64,000 nucleotides of DNA from Arthrobacter sp. CDRTa11. Its GTDB lineage: Bacteria; Actinomycetota; Actinomycetes; Actinomycetales; Micrococcaceae. Made by a program: the position numbers and the translations under genes. This document shows, piece by piece, positions 23,711-37,587 of the stretch. Within the stretch, counting starts at the first letter, position 1, and every line of letters begins with the position of its first letter. The stretch is from positions 2,294,001 to 2,358,000 of the forward strand of contig NZ_CP044532.1 in NCBI RefSeq assembly GCF_026427775.1. Reading direction: 5' to 3'. Below the pieces are notes generated by a model. The model did not search any database and was not told the origin of the DNA. It saw only the letters and a program-made list of their open reading frames with translations.

Positions 23711-24883
23711 ATGGAATTTTCGATAACGGCCGGTAGGGATGTGGACGCTGAGCTTCCCCGTGGCAGAGTCCCTGACAGGACGCGAACACGGTGGTTCCTT
23801 TACGGTGTCTCGAACCTGAGTGTTGTGGTGGTATTGGCGCTCGGGTCGTGGTACCTGCTTGCGGACCCGACTACCAGTCCCTGGGCATTTTATCCGCTGC
23901 CGTTCAACGCAGCGTTGTTCTGGGCGATACTCTTCATCGTCTTTATCGGCTTCAACATCGAGTTCTGGGGAGTCGACCGTATCCCCCAGCCGCTGCGCGG
24001 GTCTGTCATCATCTGCGCGACTACGGTGTTCGCAGTGGTTGTGACTTGGGTGCTCGCCAACGTGCTCGGCCACTTTTATCCAAGCTTCGCCGCCTCTCGC
24101 GACGGCGGAATGGGGTACTTTGCCGGCGCACTGTTCGTCCTGTTCGGCTTCGCGACGTGGGTGATGGTCGTGCTCAACTGGATGCACTGGCCGTGGACCA
24201 AGCTCGGGATGAAGCAGCCGTTGATCGGAGTGTGCGAAATCGGGTCCATGATGGTGCCCACACTGGCGCTATACCTTGTTTTCGGGCTGCCCTCGGTATC
24301 CGAAAGCGCGGCCACTTCGCTGATGTCCATCGACACCGTGCTGGGATGGTTCTACTCGATCGTCGTCGCAGTGATCCTCACGGGTCAAACACTCGACAAC
24401 TGGCCGTGGCGGCTGTTCGGTGGCGGCGGACGCACGGCTCTCGCGTCCCTGATCGGAAACGTGCTCTTCGGAACCGTCATCTACCTCCTCATGATGCCCC
24501 TCTCCCAAATGTTTGTCGGGAGTGTTGCGGTACAAGAATTGGGCGGTGCAATCAATCAGTTCCCGGCCCAGATCGGTGTGTGCTGGGCGTTCTGGATGAT
24601 CTTCTGGGCGAATGCTTTCGGAAACAAGCCCACAGGGTTCGGGGTTGCGGCGAACCTCATGGTCCGTGCACTGGTCACCTTCACGCTGGGCATCGCGACT
24701 TTTCTCGGATACTACTACTTCGCTGCAGAACACATCCTGCACGAGCCCGTGGTCGCAGGCGGGCTGTACGGCAACGCTCTGGGGTTTATCGACTGGTTGG
24801 TGCTCTGGACCCTGTTTTACGTCGTTGGTTTTCAGTCATTCGGACTCGGCGCTCTTCGCTCCCTTGAGCCTTCTCCGGGATAA
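23711..24883 (+). CDS. Ten-TM membrane protein of unknown function
   Basis: A 390-residue protein with about ten hydrophobic segments (first near residues 30-54; others include AALFWAILFIVFIGFNIEFWG and IDWLVLWTLFYVVGFQSFG) and a charged ~28-residue cytoplasmic-looking N-terminus. It is rich in Trp, Phe and Tyr within the membrane parts. I recognise no transporter signature: no MFS loop, ABC or SSS motif. It starts 48 bases after bdhA in the same direction and ends 167 bases before pntA, so it belongs to the diol/ketone operon by position. Possible roles are permease for the C4 substrate or a membrane-stress or solvent-handling protein; neither can be shown from sequence. Confidence 0.7.
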   Translation: MEFSITAGRDVDAELPRGRVPDRTRTRWFLYGVSNLSVVVVLALGSWYLLADPTTSPWAFYPLPFNAALFWAILFIVFIGFNIEFWGVDRIPQPLRGSVIICATTVFAVVVTWVLANVLGHFYPSFAASRDGGMGYFAGALFVLFGFATWVMVVLNWMHWPWTKLGMKQPLIGVCEIGSMMVPTLALYLVFGLPSVSESAATSLMSIDTVLGWFYSIVVAVILTGQTLDNWPWRLFGGGGRTALASLIGNVLFGTVIYLLMMPLSQMFVGSVAVQELGGAINQFPAQIGVCWAFWMIFWANAFGNKPTGFGVAANLMVRALVTFTLGIATFLGYYYFAAEHILHEPVVAGGLYGNALGFIDWLVLWTLFYVVGFQSFGLGALRSLEPSPG

Positions 24884-25050
24884 GGTCCAATGGCTTGTAG
24901 TGCCTGACTCGAAAATGACAGGCGGGGACGCAACCGGATGGCTCAAGGACAGGGGTGGGTAATACGGTCGTTGATCTCCGGGGGACCCTCGTCCGCGGTC
25001 CACGCGGATTCCCGCCTGGAAACGTTATCCATCTTAGAGAGAAGGAAATA

Positions 25051-26604
25051 GTGACACGTATTGGCATTGTGGCCGAGTTGGGTCGTGAGACGAGGGTGGC
25101 GGCGACGCCTGTCACCGTGAAGCAGTTGCTGGGGTTGGGCTACGAGGTTGTGGTCGAGAAGGGTGCGGGGGAGTCCGCGTCGTTCCGTGATGAGGCTTAT
25201 GCCGAAGCGGGTGCCTTGATTGTGGGTGCCGATGAGGCGTGGGGCAGCGAGGTGGTGTTGCGGATTAATCCGCCCACTGAGGATGAGATTGCTCGTCTGA
25301 CCGAGGGGGCGACGTTGATCGGGTCGTTGAGCCCTGGTTTGCGGCCTGAGTTGGTGGAGGCTCTGGCTTCGCGTCCGGTCACTGCGTTGGCGTTGGATGC
25401 GGTGCCGCGGATCTCGCGGGCGCAGTCGATGGATGTGCTCAGTTCGATGGCGAACATTGCCGGGTACCGTGCCGTTATCGAGGCGGCGCACGAGTTCGGC
25501 CGGTTTTTCACGGGTCAGGTGACGGCGGCGGGCAAAGTCCCGCCGGCGAAGGTCCTCGTCGCTGGTGCCGGTGTTGCCGGGTTGGCGGCGATCGGCGCTG
25601 CGTCCAGCCTGGGCGCGATTGTGCGGGCGACGGATCCGCGGCCGGAGGTCGCCGACCAGGTGAAATCCATCGGCGGTACCTACCTCAAGGTCGAGGTCGC
25701 CGAAGAGATGAAGTCCTCCGATGGATACGCGAAGGCGACGTCCGAGGCGTACAACGCCCGGGCCGCGGAAATTTACTCCGAGCAGGCAGCGGATGTGGAT
25801 ATCATCATCACCACGGCCCTGATCCCGGGGCGTCCGGCGCCGAAGCTCCTCACGGCTGAGGATGTGGCCGGTATGAAGGCTGGCAGCGTCATCGTGGACA
25901 TGGCCGCGGGTCAGGGCGGGAACGTTGAAGGCTCCGTCGCCGGCGAACGCATCGTCACGGACAACGGGGTGGTGATCCTGGGCTACACGGATCTTCCGGC
26001 CCGTTTGCCGGCCCAGGCGTCCCAGCTGTACGGGACGAACATGGTGAACCTGCTCAAGCTCCTGACGCCGGATAAGGACGGTCAGCTGCGGATCGATTTT
26101 GATGACGTGGTGCAGCGCTCGGTGACGGTGGTACGCGACGGTGAGAAGACCTGGCCGCCGCCACCGGTCCAGGTCTCCGCCGCCCCGGCGGCCAAGGCCC
26201 AGGCCACGGCTGCCGAAACCACCGCCCCGAAGAAGAAGCAAGGCCTCGGTACCGCCGGTAAAGCGGGCTTGTTTGCCGCCGGCATCGCGGCGTTGTTCCT
26301 GGTGAACGCGGTGGCTCCGGCGCCGCTGCCCCAGCACTTTACGGTCCTGATGCTCTCGATCGTGGTCGGCTTCTACGTCATCGGGAAAGTGCACCACGCC
26401 CTGCACACGCCGCTGATGTCCGTCACGAACGCGATCTCGGGGATCATCGTCGTCGGTGCCCTCCTGCAGGTCACCTCGGACAACCTGGTCATGCAGATCC
26501 TTGCCGCCGTCGCGGTTCTGCTGGCCAGCATTAACATTTTCGGCGGCTTCGCCGTCACCCGGCGCATGCTCGCCATGTTCTCGGCCGGGAAGGCACGTTC
26601 ATGA
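25051..26604 (+). CDS. pntA: NAD(P) transhydrogenase subunit alpha
   Basis: A 517-residue PntA of the long form: an NAD(H)-binding domain ([35 protein letters not shown]), a Pro/Ala-rich linker around residues 380-425 and a C-terminal membrane part with four segments ending in [18 protein letters not shown]. With PntB it forms the proton-driven membrane transhydrogenase that makes NADPH from NADH. The GTG at 25051 has a GAGAGAAGGAAAT ribosome site. The stop overlaps a possible pntB ATG (ATGA). Its third-codon base use (more T/G than neighbours in the first half) is a little unlike the adjacent genes. Next to a flavin monooxygenase, it would supply NADPH. Confidence 0.95.
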   Translation: MTRIGIVAELGRETRVAATPVTVKQLLGLGYEVVVEKGAGESASFRDEAYAEAGALIVGADEAWGSEVVLRINPPTEDEIARLTEGATLIGSLSPGLRPELVEALASRPVTALALDAVPRISRAQSMDVLSSMANIAGYRAVIEAAHEFGRFFTGQVTAAGKVPPAKVLVAGAGVAGLAAIGAASSLGAIVRATDPRPEVADQVKSIGGTYLKVEVAEEMKSSDGYAKATSEAYNARAAEIYSEQAADVDIIITTALIPGRPAPKLLTAEDVAGMKAGSVIVDMAAGQGGNVEGSVAGERIVTDNGVVILGYTDLPARLPAQASQLYGTNMVNLLKLLTPDKDGQLRIDFDDVVQRSVTVVRDGEKTWPPPPVQVSAAPAAKAQATAAETTAPKKKQGLGTAGKAGLFAAGIAALFLVNAVAPAPLPQHFTVLMLSIVVGFYVIGKVHHALHTPLMSVTNAISGIIVVGALLQVTSDNLVMQILAAVAVLLASINIFGGFAVTRRMLAMFSAGKARS

Positions 26605-26648
26605 GCGCGGCCACTGAAGCAGCAGGAATTCTATCGAGGAGCCTTACC

Positions 26649-28124
<1,476 letters not shown>

Positions 28125-29370
28125 CCGACGTGTAGATCTAATTTGGGCCGCGGGTGCTGAAATCATCAGATTGTGGATGTGATACGACAAGGAGTGCCGA
28201 TCATAGGAGCGGTGGTTGCGCGTAGCCTGGCGAGAGCCGCACCCGTCATACGCACTGTCAGATCTTCGCCTCCAGCTGGTAAATAGCCTCCAAAATTGGC
28301 CACAGGGTTTCATGAAGGTGGCGCCCGCCAGGCGTCGTAAACGGCGCTGACGCACTCTTTTACCGACTGAAAGAACACCTTTCTGATCTCCCATGCACGG
28401 CAGAACGTGGTGACGTCCTTTGTTGACACCCGGCTGGCCTGAGGGTCTTGTGAGTAGGACGATGGCTTCGACGGGGGTATGCTGCTTGCCCTCGTCAGGC
28501 CGGTCGTTCGGACCCGGTTTCGTGGGAGTTGTCGCATCGACCGGTACCCGGTGATGCGGACCTGCCTTGCTGAGTCCAGGCTTCGGCGAGGGCGTCACAC
28601 AGGTAGAGGTTTCCGCGCTCGAGCCGGTGCAGTCGGGTAGGTGGCCGGCTTCATGATGGACAGAACAAGGTAAGCCTATCCACCGACGCAGCCGCGAAGT
28701 ACATTGCCCTCGTCACGCATGTGATTGACCGCTGGAGCGAACTAAAGAAAACGTTCTTCCAGTTTCCCGCCAAGGAGGCCTGTGCCACATTCCTTACTAG
28801 TAACAGCCATAGCCGAGCGGAAAAGCCGCCTCAGAGGACCGCCTTCCGACCCGAGAACCCTTTGGCCAACCTCAATCAAGCACCAGCACGACCACTCCGA
28901 TGCGTGGAAACCGACGCCCACCCAGCAGCAACCGGCGACACCAGTGCTGCGCCCCAACACAAAAACAACCCGCACAAGAGTTAAACCGGGACCCGGATTC
29001 CAACCTAACCCTCATGAAAAATGCGAGTTAGCGTACCTGCCCTAATACTGCGATATTGGTGAGGGCCTTTTCCGTATGGAGGACGCCGACGGCGAGGTGC
29101 ATGAATGATTCAGTGTGTGATGTGCGTGGAGGAACGCTGGATCAGGGTGAGGTCGGCGCAGATGTTGGGCCGAGTTGTTCGATCACAACGCGGTGAAGTA
29201 CGGGGACAATAAGGCCTTCTAACCCGGTCCAATGCCGCTGCCCGGTACTTGAGGAGTGATGCTGCTGCCTTGGGAAGGTGTTGGCGTCGTCGAAAACCAG
29301 AGACTCGCAGATAAGAACGGTTAGGGCCGTCTGATGCCGAAGGCGAAGAGACTATTCTTTGCGGACTGAT
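28125..29370. other. 1.2-kb stretch without a recognisable gene
   Basis: Open frames here are short, overlap on both strands and give low-complexity Arg/Pro/Ser-rich translations typical of non-coding GC-rich DNA. One 50-residue stretch near 28680-28830 (TDAAAKYIALVTHVIDRWSE, rightward) looks protein-like but has no start signal and no family I can name. Probably decayed accessory DNA. Confidence 0.5.
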
Positions 29371-29637
29371 TTATTGCAGATACCCGATGCCGTTGCCGTC
29401 TGCTTGGCGAAATCTGCCGCAGGCTCCGGACTGCTCTGCTCGCCAGACTGTGTGCACGCGGATATCGAACAGCTTTCGCTCACCGACGTCCGTGATAACC
29501 CAGACAAATCCTTGGTCGGGAAAAGTCACGTCAACCCATCCGCGCCATAACGCCCCTGCATCGTGATTCCTCACAGCGACGCGGTGCCCCGGGGCCAGGG
29601 ACAGGAAGATTCCGATCTCGCATTCTGTCAGCGACAC
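29371..29637 (-). CDS. Conserved-looking small hypothetical protein
   Basis: The last 88 residues of a leftward open frame read like a folded globular protein: VSLTECEIGIFLSLAPGHRV, then LWRGWVDVTFPDQGFVWVITD, VGERKLFDIRVHTVWR. Chosen start is a GTG at 29637 with a GGGGAGAGA site about 12 bases upstream; the frame stays open to an ATG at 29793, which would overlap the next gene by 22 bases and adds a low-complexity leader. I do not recognise the family. The WRGWVDV...FVWVITDVGERKLFD stretch suggests a small beta-barrel. It follows a second small gene in the same direction, likely co-transcribed. No Cys pairs, signal peptide or membrane segment. Confidence 0.5.
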   Translation of the reverse strand: MSLTECEIGIFLSLAPGHRVAVRNHDAGALWRGWVDVTFPDQGFVWVITDVGERKLFDIRVHTVWRAEQSGACGRFRQADGNGIGYLQ

Positions 29638-29771
29638 TTTCAATCCGTCTCTCCCCGACGCCAGGTCGACAGCCGCCGTGCCCAGCGGGCAGCCAGCCCG
29701 GAGGGCAGCAGGGCAGACCATATTAGAAACGCTGAAAGCCGACGCACCGGAGGCCTCGCTCTCTCGTCCCT

Positions 29772-29990
29772 TCATTGCCGCTCGGTCTCCCATCTTTCGA
29801 GTGTCACACCCTGGGGAACACGGCTGTTTAGACGCGCTTCATAGCGACCCGGGCCGAGTCGGGTCACCGAGATGCCGACCTGTTGAGTCATGGCTGCCGG
29901 CTTCAGCAGAGCGACCGCTTCATCCAGGGCGGTGTCCAGTTCCATTCGGGTTTGAACCGCTACGACAAGACAACCGGGTGCTGCGTGCAT
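29772..29990 (-). CDS. Small hypothetical protein
   Basis: A 72-residue product with an alternating helix-strand look: MELDTALDEAVALLKPAA, then VGISVTRLGPGRYEARLNSRVPQG. The ATG at 29990 has AAGGA at a workable distance, supporting it as a real gene. Not a family I recognise; the ISVTRLGPGRYEA pattern resembles small dodecin- or stress-type beta proteins but that is only a resemblance. It lies upstream of another small leftward gene (29371-29637), with a GTCGAC-type hairpin 39 bases beyond its start. Confidence 0.5.
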   Translation of the reverse strand: MHAAPGCLVVAVQTRMELDTALDEAVALLKPAAMTQQVGISVTRLGPGRYEARLNSRVPQGVTLERWETERQ

Positions 29991-30028
29991 GCTAATAGAT
30001 CCTTACTCTCAGGGCGTTGATTAGTAGT

Positions 30029-30059
30029 GTCGACGACGCCAGAGGACCCTGGCGTCGAC
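30029..30059. terminator. Hairpin between adk end and small leftward genes
   Basis: GTCGACGACGCCAG and CTGGCGTCGAC form a strong stem with a 3-base bulge. No T-run on either strand, so it may be a leftward adk-operon terminator or an unrelated structure. The surrounding 30060-30432 holds no gene I can support. Confidence 0.45.
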
Positions 30060-30432
30060 GGGAAGAGGGGCCAGCCCGCCGCCGGATGGTCATCCGGGCC
30101 GGTATTCAGGCAGGGGCTGCCCGGCGGAACCTAGGGGACCAGGGCTCCGGCAGAAGAAGGGGCCCTGGGCCCTGGAACGCCGGGGAATGACGGCGATTTA
30201 CTTCCGACATAAGTGGTCAACAATGTGCCATTCAGGTTGTTCAGGGCACTGGTCCTCTTGAAAGTGCTCTCCCCGCTTGCTGAGGGAGCTAGAGTGGATT
30301 CCTCCTTTTGTCAGCATGGCGCGCCGCGGGGACCACTCGTCGCCACCGGGTGGGCATGCGGCACGGACAATCTGGCCGCACTTCAAGTTTGGGCGCACCT
30401 CCCTCCACCATCAGCACAGCCAACCCGTTTGC

Positions 30433-30990
30433 TCAAGCAGGGAGAATGAGCCTCGTAATCTCTTCGACTGGTCCGGTGCCATTGACCCGGGTGAGGAGGC
30501 CCAGCTCTTCGTAGTGCCACACGACGGCCTCGGTCTCATGCTGATAGAGGTCCAACCGGCGGCGGATGACCTTTTCAGTATCGTCCGTGCGGCCGTCCAC
30601 CGTTGCGCGCTTGAGTAGCCGCGTGACAAGTTCCTCGCTGTCGGCCGTCAGCTGCAGGACACAGTCCAACTGCTGGCCCTTGTCGGCGAGGACGTGATCG
30701 AGGAACTGCGCCTGAGTGACTGTGCGGGGATAGCCGTCCAAAAGGAAGCCGTCGGCGACATCAACTTGCGCGAGCCGATCACAAACCATGTTGTTGGTGA
30801 TGCTGTCCGGAACGAAGTCGCCCCTGTCTATGTATTGCTTGGCCTCAGTGCCTAGCTTCGTACGGCTACGGACATTCTCGCGGAAGATGTCCCCGGTAGA
30901 GATGGCGACAATACCGAGTTGCGATGAAATACGCTCTGCCTGGGTGCCTTTGCCAGAACCGGGAGGGCCCATGAGCAGCATTCTCTTCAT
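30433..30990 (-). CDS. adk: Adenylate kinase (second copy, linked to acs)
   Basis: A 185-residue short-form adenylate kinase: P-loop GPPGSGKGT at residues 8-16, AISTGDIFRENV, FLLDGYPRTVTQAQ and a short LID (VDGRTDDTEKVIRRRLD) without zinc cysteines. It converts AMP plus ATP to two ADP. The housekeeping adk of actinobacteria sits in the ribosomal-protein (secY) operon; this one lies 12 bases downstream of acetyl-CoA synthetase in the same orientation, so it is almost certainly a dedicated copy that recycles the AMP made by Acs. All expected catalytic Arg residues appear present. Membership of the operon is clear from spacing. Confidence 0.93.
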   Translation of the reverse strand: MKRMLLMGPPGSGKGTQAERISSQLGIVAISTGDIFRENVRSRTKLGTEAKQYIDRGDFVPDSITNNMVCDRLAQVDVADGFLLDGYPRTVTQAQFLDHVLADKGQQLDCVLQLTADSEELVTRLLKRATVDGRTDDTEKVIRRRLDLYQHETEAVVWHYEELGLLTRVNGTGPVEEITRLILPA

Positions 30991-31002
30991 AGTGGCTACT
31001 TT

Positions 31003-33024
<2,022 letters not shown>

Positions 33025-33243
33025 GTAAAAACCCTTCGTTTCCTTCAGTTTCTGCGGGACCAAAGCAAGGCAGTAAATTGCGTGCCTCAATCGGCTGGGA
33101 CACCGCACGTTATCTCTCTCGGCGACCGTGCGATGGACAGCCACCTCTTCTCGCAGACCAGTGCGGGATACGTGGATTCGGAAATCATCACTGAATCCTT
33201 ATCGATACAAGATAGATGAGGTTGGGTTATCGCTGCAGCTGGC

Positions 33244-34767
33244 CTAGAAGAAGCCCAGCTTGTTTTCGTTGTAGCTGACCAGCAGGTTCTTGGTCTGCTG
33301 GTAGTGGTCCAGCATCATGGAGTGGTTCTCCCGCCCGATGCCTGAGGACTTGTAGCCGCCAAACGCGGCGCCGGCGGGGTAGGCGTGGTAGTTGTTGACC
33401 CAGACGCGGCCGGCCTGGATTTCACGGCCGGCGCGGTAGGCCACATTGCCGTTTCGGGACCAGACCCCGGCGCCGAGGCCATAGAGGGTGTCGTTGGCGA
33501 TGCCCATGGCGTCGTTGTAGTCGCTGAACTTTGCCACCGAAACAACTGGGCCGAAGATTTCCTCCTGGAAGATCCGCATTTTGTTGTGGCCCTCGAACAC
33601 GGTGGGCTGGACGTAAAAGCCGCCTGCCAGGTCGCCGGGGAGCTCCGCCCGTGCACCGCCGGTCAGCAGCTTGGCGCCTTCCTGCTTGCCGATATCGATG
33701 TAGGAGAGGATCTTTTCCAGCTGGTCGTTCGAGGCCTGGGCACCCACCTGGGTTTCGGTGTCCAGCGGGTTCCCCTGGATCATCTTCTCCACCCGGGCAA
33801 CAGCGTCCGCCATAAAGGACTCGTAAATGTCCTCCTGGACCAGGGCACGGGACGGGCAGGTGCAGACTTCGCCCTGGTTGAAGGCAAACAGCGCGAAGCC
33901 CTCCTGGGCCTTGTCGTAGAACGCGTCGTTGGAGTCGGCCACGTCGTTGAAGAAGATGTTGGGGCTCTTGCCGCCAAGCTCCAGGGTGACCGGAATCAGG
34001 TTCTGGCTGGCGTACTGGCTGATCAGCCGACCGGTGGTGGTCTCGCCGGTGAAGGCGATCTTGCGGATCCGCGGGCTGGATGCCAGCGGCTTGCCGGCCT
34101 CCACACCAAAGCCGTTGACCACGTTGAGGACACCGGCCGGAAGAAGGTCGCCGATGAGCTCCATCAGGACCAGAATGGACGACGGCGTCTGCTCGGCCGG
34201 CTTGAGGACCACGGCGTTGCCCGCCGCGAGGGCCGGGGCGAGCTTCCAGACGGCCATCAGGATGGGGAAGTTCCAGGGGATAATTTGGCCAACGACGCCG
34301 AGGGGCTCGTGGTAGTGGTAGGCCGTGGTGTCCTCGTCGAGCTGGGACAGCCGGCCTTCCTGGGCGCGGACGGCCGAGGCGAAGTAGCGGAAGTGGTCAG
34401 CCGCAAGCGGGATGTCCGCGTTCAGGGTCTCGCGGATGGGCTTACCGTTGTCCCAGGATTCGGCCACGGCCAGCATCTCGAGGTTCTCATCGATCCGATC
34501 GGCAATCTTGTTCAGGATGGCGGCGCGCTCTGCCACCGAGGTCTTTCCCCAGGACGGCGCGATCTTGTGGGCGGCATCCAGGGCCAGCTCGATGTCCTCT
34601 GCCGTACCGCGGGCCACCTCGCAAAAGGCCTTGCCCGTGACAGGGGTGATGTTCTCGAAGTACTGGCCCTTGACCGGGGCAACCCATTCGCCGCCGATCC
34701 AGTTCTCGTACCGGTCCTTGAAAGTGACCTTTGAGCCCTCGGTACCGGGCTGTGCATAAACAGTCAT
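33244..34767 (-). CDS. NAD-dependent aldehyde dehydrogenase (AldB/ExaC type)
   Basis: A 507-residue class 3-fold ALDH of the group that oxidises acetaldehyde and other short aldehydes. Visible: [52 protein letters not shown] with the general-base Glu, [17 protein letters not shown] with the catalytic Cys (Cys-Thr-Cys, as in AldB/ExaC), and the C-terminal [12 protein letters not shown] perfect AAAGGAG sits 7 bases before the ATG. Leftward, upstream of acs and adk, it would supply acetate for activation. A 220-base gap separates it from acs, so acs may also have its own promoter. Confidence 0.93.
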   Translation of the reverse strand: MTVYAQPGTEGSKVTFKDRYENWIGGEWVAPVKGQYFENITPVTGKAFCEVARGTAEDIELALDAAHKIAPSWGKTSVAERAAILNKIADRIDENLEMLAVAESWDNGKPIRETLNADIPLAADHFRYFASAVRAQEGRLSQLDEDTTAYHYHEPLGVVGQIIPWNFPILMAVWKLAPALAAGNAVVLKPAEQTPSSILVLMELIGDLLPAGVLNVVNGFGVEAGKPLASSPRIRKIAFTGETTTGRLISQYASQNLIPVTLELGGKSPNIFFNDVADSNDAFYDKAQEGFALFAFNQGEVCTCPSRALVQEDIYESFMADAVARVEKMIQGNPLDTETQVGAQASNDQLEKILSYIDIGKQEGAKLLTGGARAELPGDLAGGFYVQPTVFEGHNKMRIFQEEIFGPVVSVAKFSDYNDAMGIANDTLYGLGAGVWSRNGNVAYRAGREIQAGRVWVNNYHAYPAGAAFGGYKSSGIGRENHSMMLDHYQQTKNLLVSYNENKLGFF

Positions 34768-35922
34768 TGCTAGCTCCTTTGCTCCGCATGAAGGTGGCGG
34801 CCTGAGCCGGCGTCCACCGTTTTCAGCGTAGGAGCAGGGAGGTTACAAGCAGGTTGCATACCTTTGCTTTAAGGCACTTACCCTGTCATCTGGTTGAGTT
34901 CGGGCTCCAGCAACCACTCGAAATCGATGGTACCCCCAGCTCCCTGGCGAAAAGCGGGAGCAGCCCCAGCCCACCGTCCGCTTGAGATGTCACGATTGTG
35001 CCAGTCGGTGCTTGATGGCAAGGCCCATGCCGGCACGGAGGGCGCGCATGATCGAAGGCTACGAACGTCTAGACGAACCGCTGAGCAATGCCAAGATCAA
35101 GGCAGTAAACGTCCATACCCGTGGGCATGCTGAACGATGTGGCAGCCATTTACGGCCGCGATCCCCAGGTCTACGACCGCGGACCCGGACCGCCGTGGTG
35201 CAAGGGCCGGTGCGCAGTCACCGACCCTTACACGGACACAATTCGCGCCTCGCTATCCTGCTGCCTTGGGCGACTTCCTCGATCACACTCCGCCGATGAC
35301 CACCGTTTCGTCGAGCTCAGCTGCGGCGCGGGAGATGTCACTCCGTCCTACGAGTAGGGCGGCGGGGCCCGTGAGAATGGGTTCCGTGGACAAGTTTGAG
35401 GCCTTGACCGGGGCTGGACGGCCAGGACTAGATCCTGAAGGTTCGCTTGGAGCTAGTCGACGGAGGGCCTGACATTTGGCGTCTGTTCGATCTCTGGAAC
35501 TCCATGGCTTTGAATCAGGTACACAACACGAGGTCCCTCAGGCAGCCTTCGACCGGCAAGACACGCACCAGCACAGTTTCACGCCCGGATGATCCCTTCG
35601 CACCGCTGCGGCTGGTTAGCGGCAGTACACCACCGACTTTGAGGATCACTTGCAGTGACACCCATGCGTCTGGGGCAGCTGAAGTGCTCTTCCAATGGAT
35701 CAGCGGTAAGACGGGTATGGAGCTGAATGGCACGCGCGATTCCGAACGCGACTCCGAGAGGTCCCTCCCGAATACCGGAATCCCTAGGTGGGTGTGACGA
35801 AAAACGGGGTCCGCTAGCAGTCACAGCCATCGGCCACTTCCGGCCCAGTGCGGGTGGTAGTCGGCCGACCCCGGCGCAGACCCAGTTCGAGTCTGCGCCG
35901 GTTTTCAACCTTGTCCCGGAAT
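34768..35922. other. 1.15-kb stretch of degenerate DNA
   Basis: No intact gene. Around 35050-35200, rightward, the frame reads EPLSNAKIKAVNVHTR, which resembles the C-terminal LSNARIE..N...R motif of ISL3-family transposases but is broken at once; this is a low-confidence insertion-sequence scar. The rest gives overlapping short frames on both strands without recognisable motifs. Confidence 0.4.
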
Positions 35923-36240
35923 CTATCTCGGCCAGCGGTGCTGGGCGATGAGAAGCTCAGGGAGGACTTGGTTCACGCCATCTTGATACCAGTACGAGGT
36001 GGTGGAAATGTCGTCGCTGCGTTCGAACAGTCCTCCGTGATCCCACGTTCCGATTTGCTGAACCGCCACACGCGGGCGCTCCTGGAAGTAGATGGGGTCT
36101 GGGATGTGCCAACGGTAGATGCCATGCATGGGGGGCATCCCTGGGTGGAAGGGTGCTGCCTTGGTTCGGTTAACGGTCTCGTGGAACGGGTAGCCGAAGT
36201 AGGGAGCGCTAAAGGTAACGACCAGGCTAGAGGTTAGGCG
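35923..36240 (-). pseudogene. C-terminal remnant of a GH172 (DUF2961) glycoside hydrolase
   Basis: About 105 leftward codons without a start of their own read APYFGYPFHETVNRT, then GMPPMHGIYRWHIPDPIYF, VAVQQIGTW and GLFERSDDISTTSYWYQ. The YRWHIPDPI and ERSDDxxxxxYWYQ blocks are typical of the C-terminal part of DUF2961/GH172 proteins (difructose-anhydride and related fructan/arabinan enzymes). The preceding ~250 residues are missing: the frame runs into the 3' flank of the PucR-type gene 18 bases away. It is therefore a 5'-truncated fragment left by a deletion or insertion. No function is expected. Confidence 0.75.
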
Positions 36241-36258
36241 GCACAGCGGACGCGCGGG

Positions 36259-37437
36259 TCATGCCCACCCAACGACGAGGCGCGCCGCATCCTGTGGGAC
36301 GGCAGGGTCGATCCCTGTGAGCTCCGCAAAGCGACGCAGGCGGTTCGTCAGTGTATTGCGATGACAAAAGAGCTCCGCTGCCGAGTCTCCTGCGCTGCCT
36401 GTACGGAGGTAACTGCGAACAGACTCTTCCAACCGGCTACGCTCCGTTTTACTGCAGTTTGAAAGGGCTGCGTTGACGTCCGTCAGCACAGGATGCCCTG
36501 CCAAGATCAAGCTCCGATTTGCAAGCCTTGCCCAGCCCCGCTTCCAGGTCATTGCACCACGTTCACCGGCCCTGAACACCCGAGCGAGATCGCGGGCAAT
36601 GTTTGCTGCTTGACGAAGACCTCGGAGACCAGCATCGGCATCGGTAATTCCGACTCTGATGGTGAGCAGATGGCGTAGGAAGAGATCGCGCTTAGAATCC
36701 GGCCCTTCAAGTTGCGGGGTGAACACAATAAGTGCGTCACCAAGATGATGGGAAAACACGCTTCTACCTGTGCGTTCGGCCTCAGCAATGAAAACTCTCA
36801 GGGCTGGAATCTCGTCGGGCTCCGCGCCCACTACTAGCAGGGGAAAAGCAAGGGGAATCTCAAGCTCACCGGCGATGGTCCGCAACTGTTCGTCCGTCAC
36901 CTCGCGTGTCTGGAAAAGTTCCGCTAGCAGTCCCTGCCGTACGGAAAATGCTTCGTCCTGCATACGCTCTCGCTCGGCGATAAAGGCCCGCTGGGTCTGC
37001 CCCGCGTACTCGTCCACGGTGTTGAGCACAATCCAGGTGTGGCGAACCACCAGAGGTGCATCCTCCGGTGTTGCCACCCTGGTCAGGGCCTCCCAAAGGA
37101 CGTTGTAATCAAGACGGATAGCTGACATCAATGAGGTGATGGGGATGCCCGCTCGTGCCCGGGAAACCCCGACATCAGCAGCTACAGCGACTGCTTCGTG
37201 AAGCCCACCTTCCCGTAGTCCAGAGATCATGGCCTCGAATGCCAGGCGCCCCGTACGACGTATCTCAGAAAGGGGAATCGGGGCAGGATCGTAGCCGGGG
37301 ATTGCGATGATTCGAGAAAGGAATGCCTCCGTGAGGTCCTCAAGATTGAGTTGGTCCAGCAGTTCCTGCCAACGCATAGAGTCATGTGGCTCCGGACCCC
37401 CGCTAAGCCGGGGTTCGTTCATAGTCATACGCTCCAC
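36259..37437 (-). CDS. PucR/CdaR-type transcriptional regulator
   Basis: A 392-residue protein with a C-terminal PucR helix-turn-helix (AELFCHRNTLTNRLRRFAELTG, a Phe-x-His-Arg-Asn-Thr-x-x-x-Arg-Leu pattern; here split from GIDP) and a central GGDEF-like helper region (LLVVGAEPDEIPALRVFIAEAERTG). The N-terminal ~190 residues (RIIAIPGYDPAPIPLSEIRRTGRLAFE) are a sensor of the kind found in actinobacterial PucR proteins. It is divergent from an MHS transporter and the amidohydrolase/GABA genes, so it probably activates them with a pathway intermediate as ligand. A short palindrome (37439-37450) abuts the start codon. Confidence 0.85.
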   Translation of the reverse strand: MERMTMNEPRLSGGPEPHDSMRWQELLDQLNLEDLTEAFLSRIIAIPGYDPAPIPLSEIRRTGRLAFEAMISGLREGGLHEAVAVAADVGVSRARAGIPITSLMSAIRLDYNVLWEALTRVATPEDAPLVVRHTWIVLNTVDEYAGQTQRAFIAERERMQDEAFSVRQGLLAELFQTREVTDEQLRTIAGELEIPLAFPLLVVGAEPDEIPALRVFIAEAERTGRSVFSHHLGDALIVFTPQLEGPDSKRDLFLRHLLTIRVGITDADAGLRGLRQAANIARDLARVFRAGERGAMTWKRGWARLANRSLILAGHPVLTDVNAALSNCSKTERSRLEESVRSYLRTGSAGDSAAELFCHRNTLTNRLRRFAELTGIDPAVPQDAARLVVGWA

Positions 37438-37438
37438 A

Positions 37439-37450
37439 ATATGTGCATAT
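37439..37450. promoter_or_regulatory. Palindrome ATATG-TG-CATAT at the PucR-type start
   Basis: Perfect 5-bp arms two bases upstream of the regulator start codon, in the 150-base divergent region shared with the MHS transporter. Position suggests an autoregulatory operator, or it may simply cover the ribosome site. Confidence 0.35.
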
Positions 37451-37587
37451 GCCCTGTTTTTGCGAAGAATCCGGGGGGAAATGCTGAGCGAAAATGGCTG
37501 TATCCCTTGAGATGCTCATTGAACAAGATGTTTGCGCAAGATTCATGTAAACGTAAACCAGATCACGCATCAACGGAGATGACCACC

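Noticed and set aside
30198..30398. A 66-codon leftward frame between adk and the small genes
   Set aside because: Cys/Arg/Ser-rich without a ribosome site or conserved look; probably non-coding.
33385..34734. A 449-codon rightward frame antisense to the aldehyde dehydrogenase
   Set aside because: Exact antisense shadow of a well-conserved gene; Gly/Val/Asp-rich translation without motifs.
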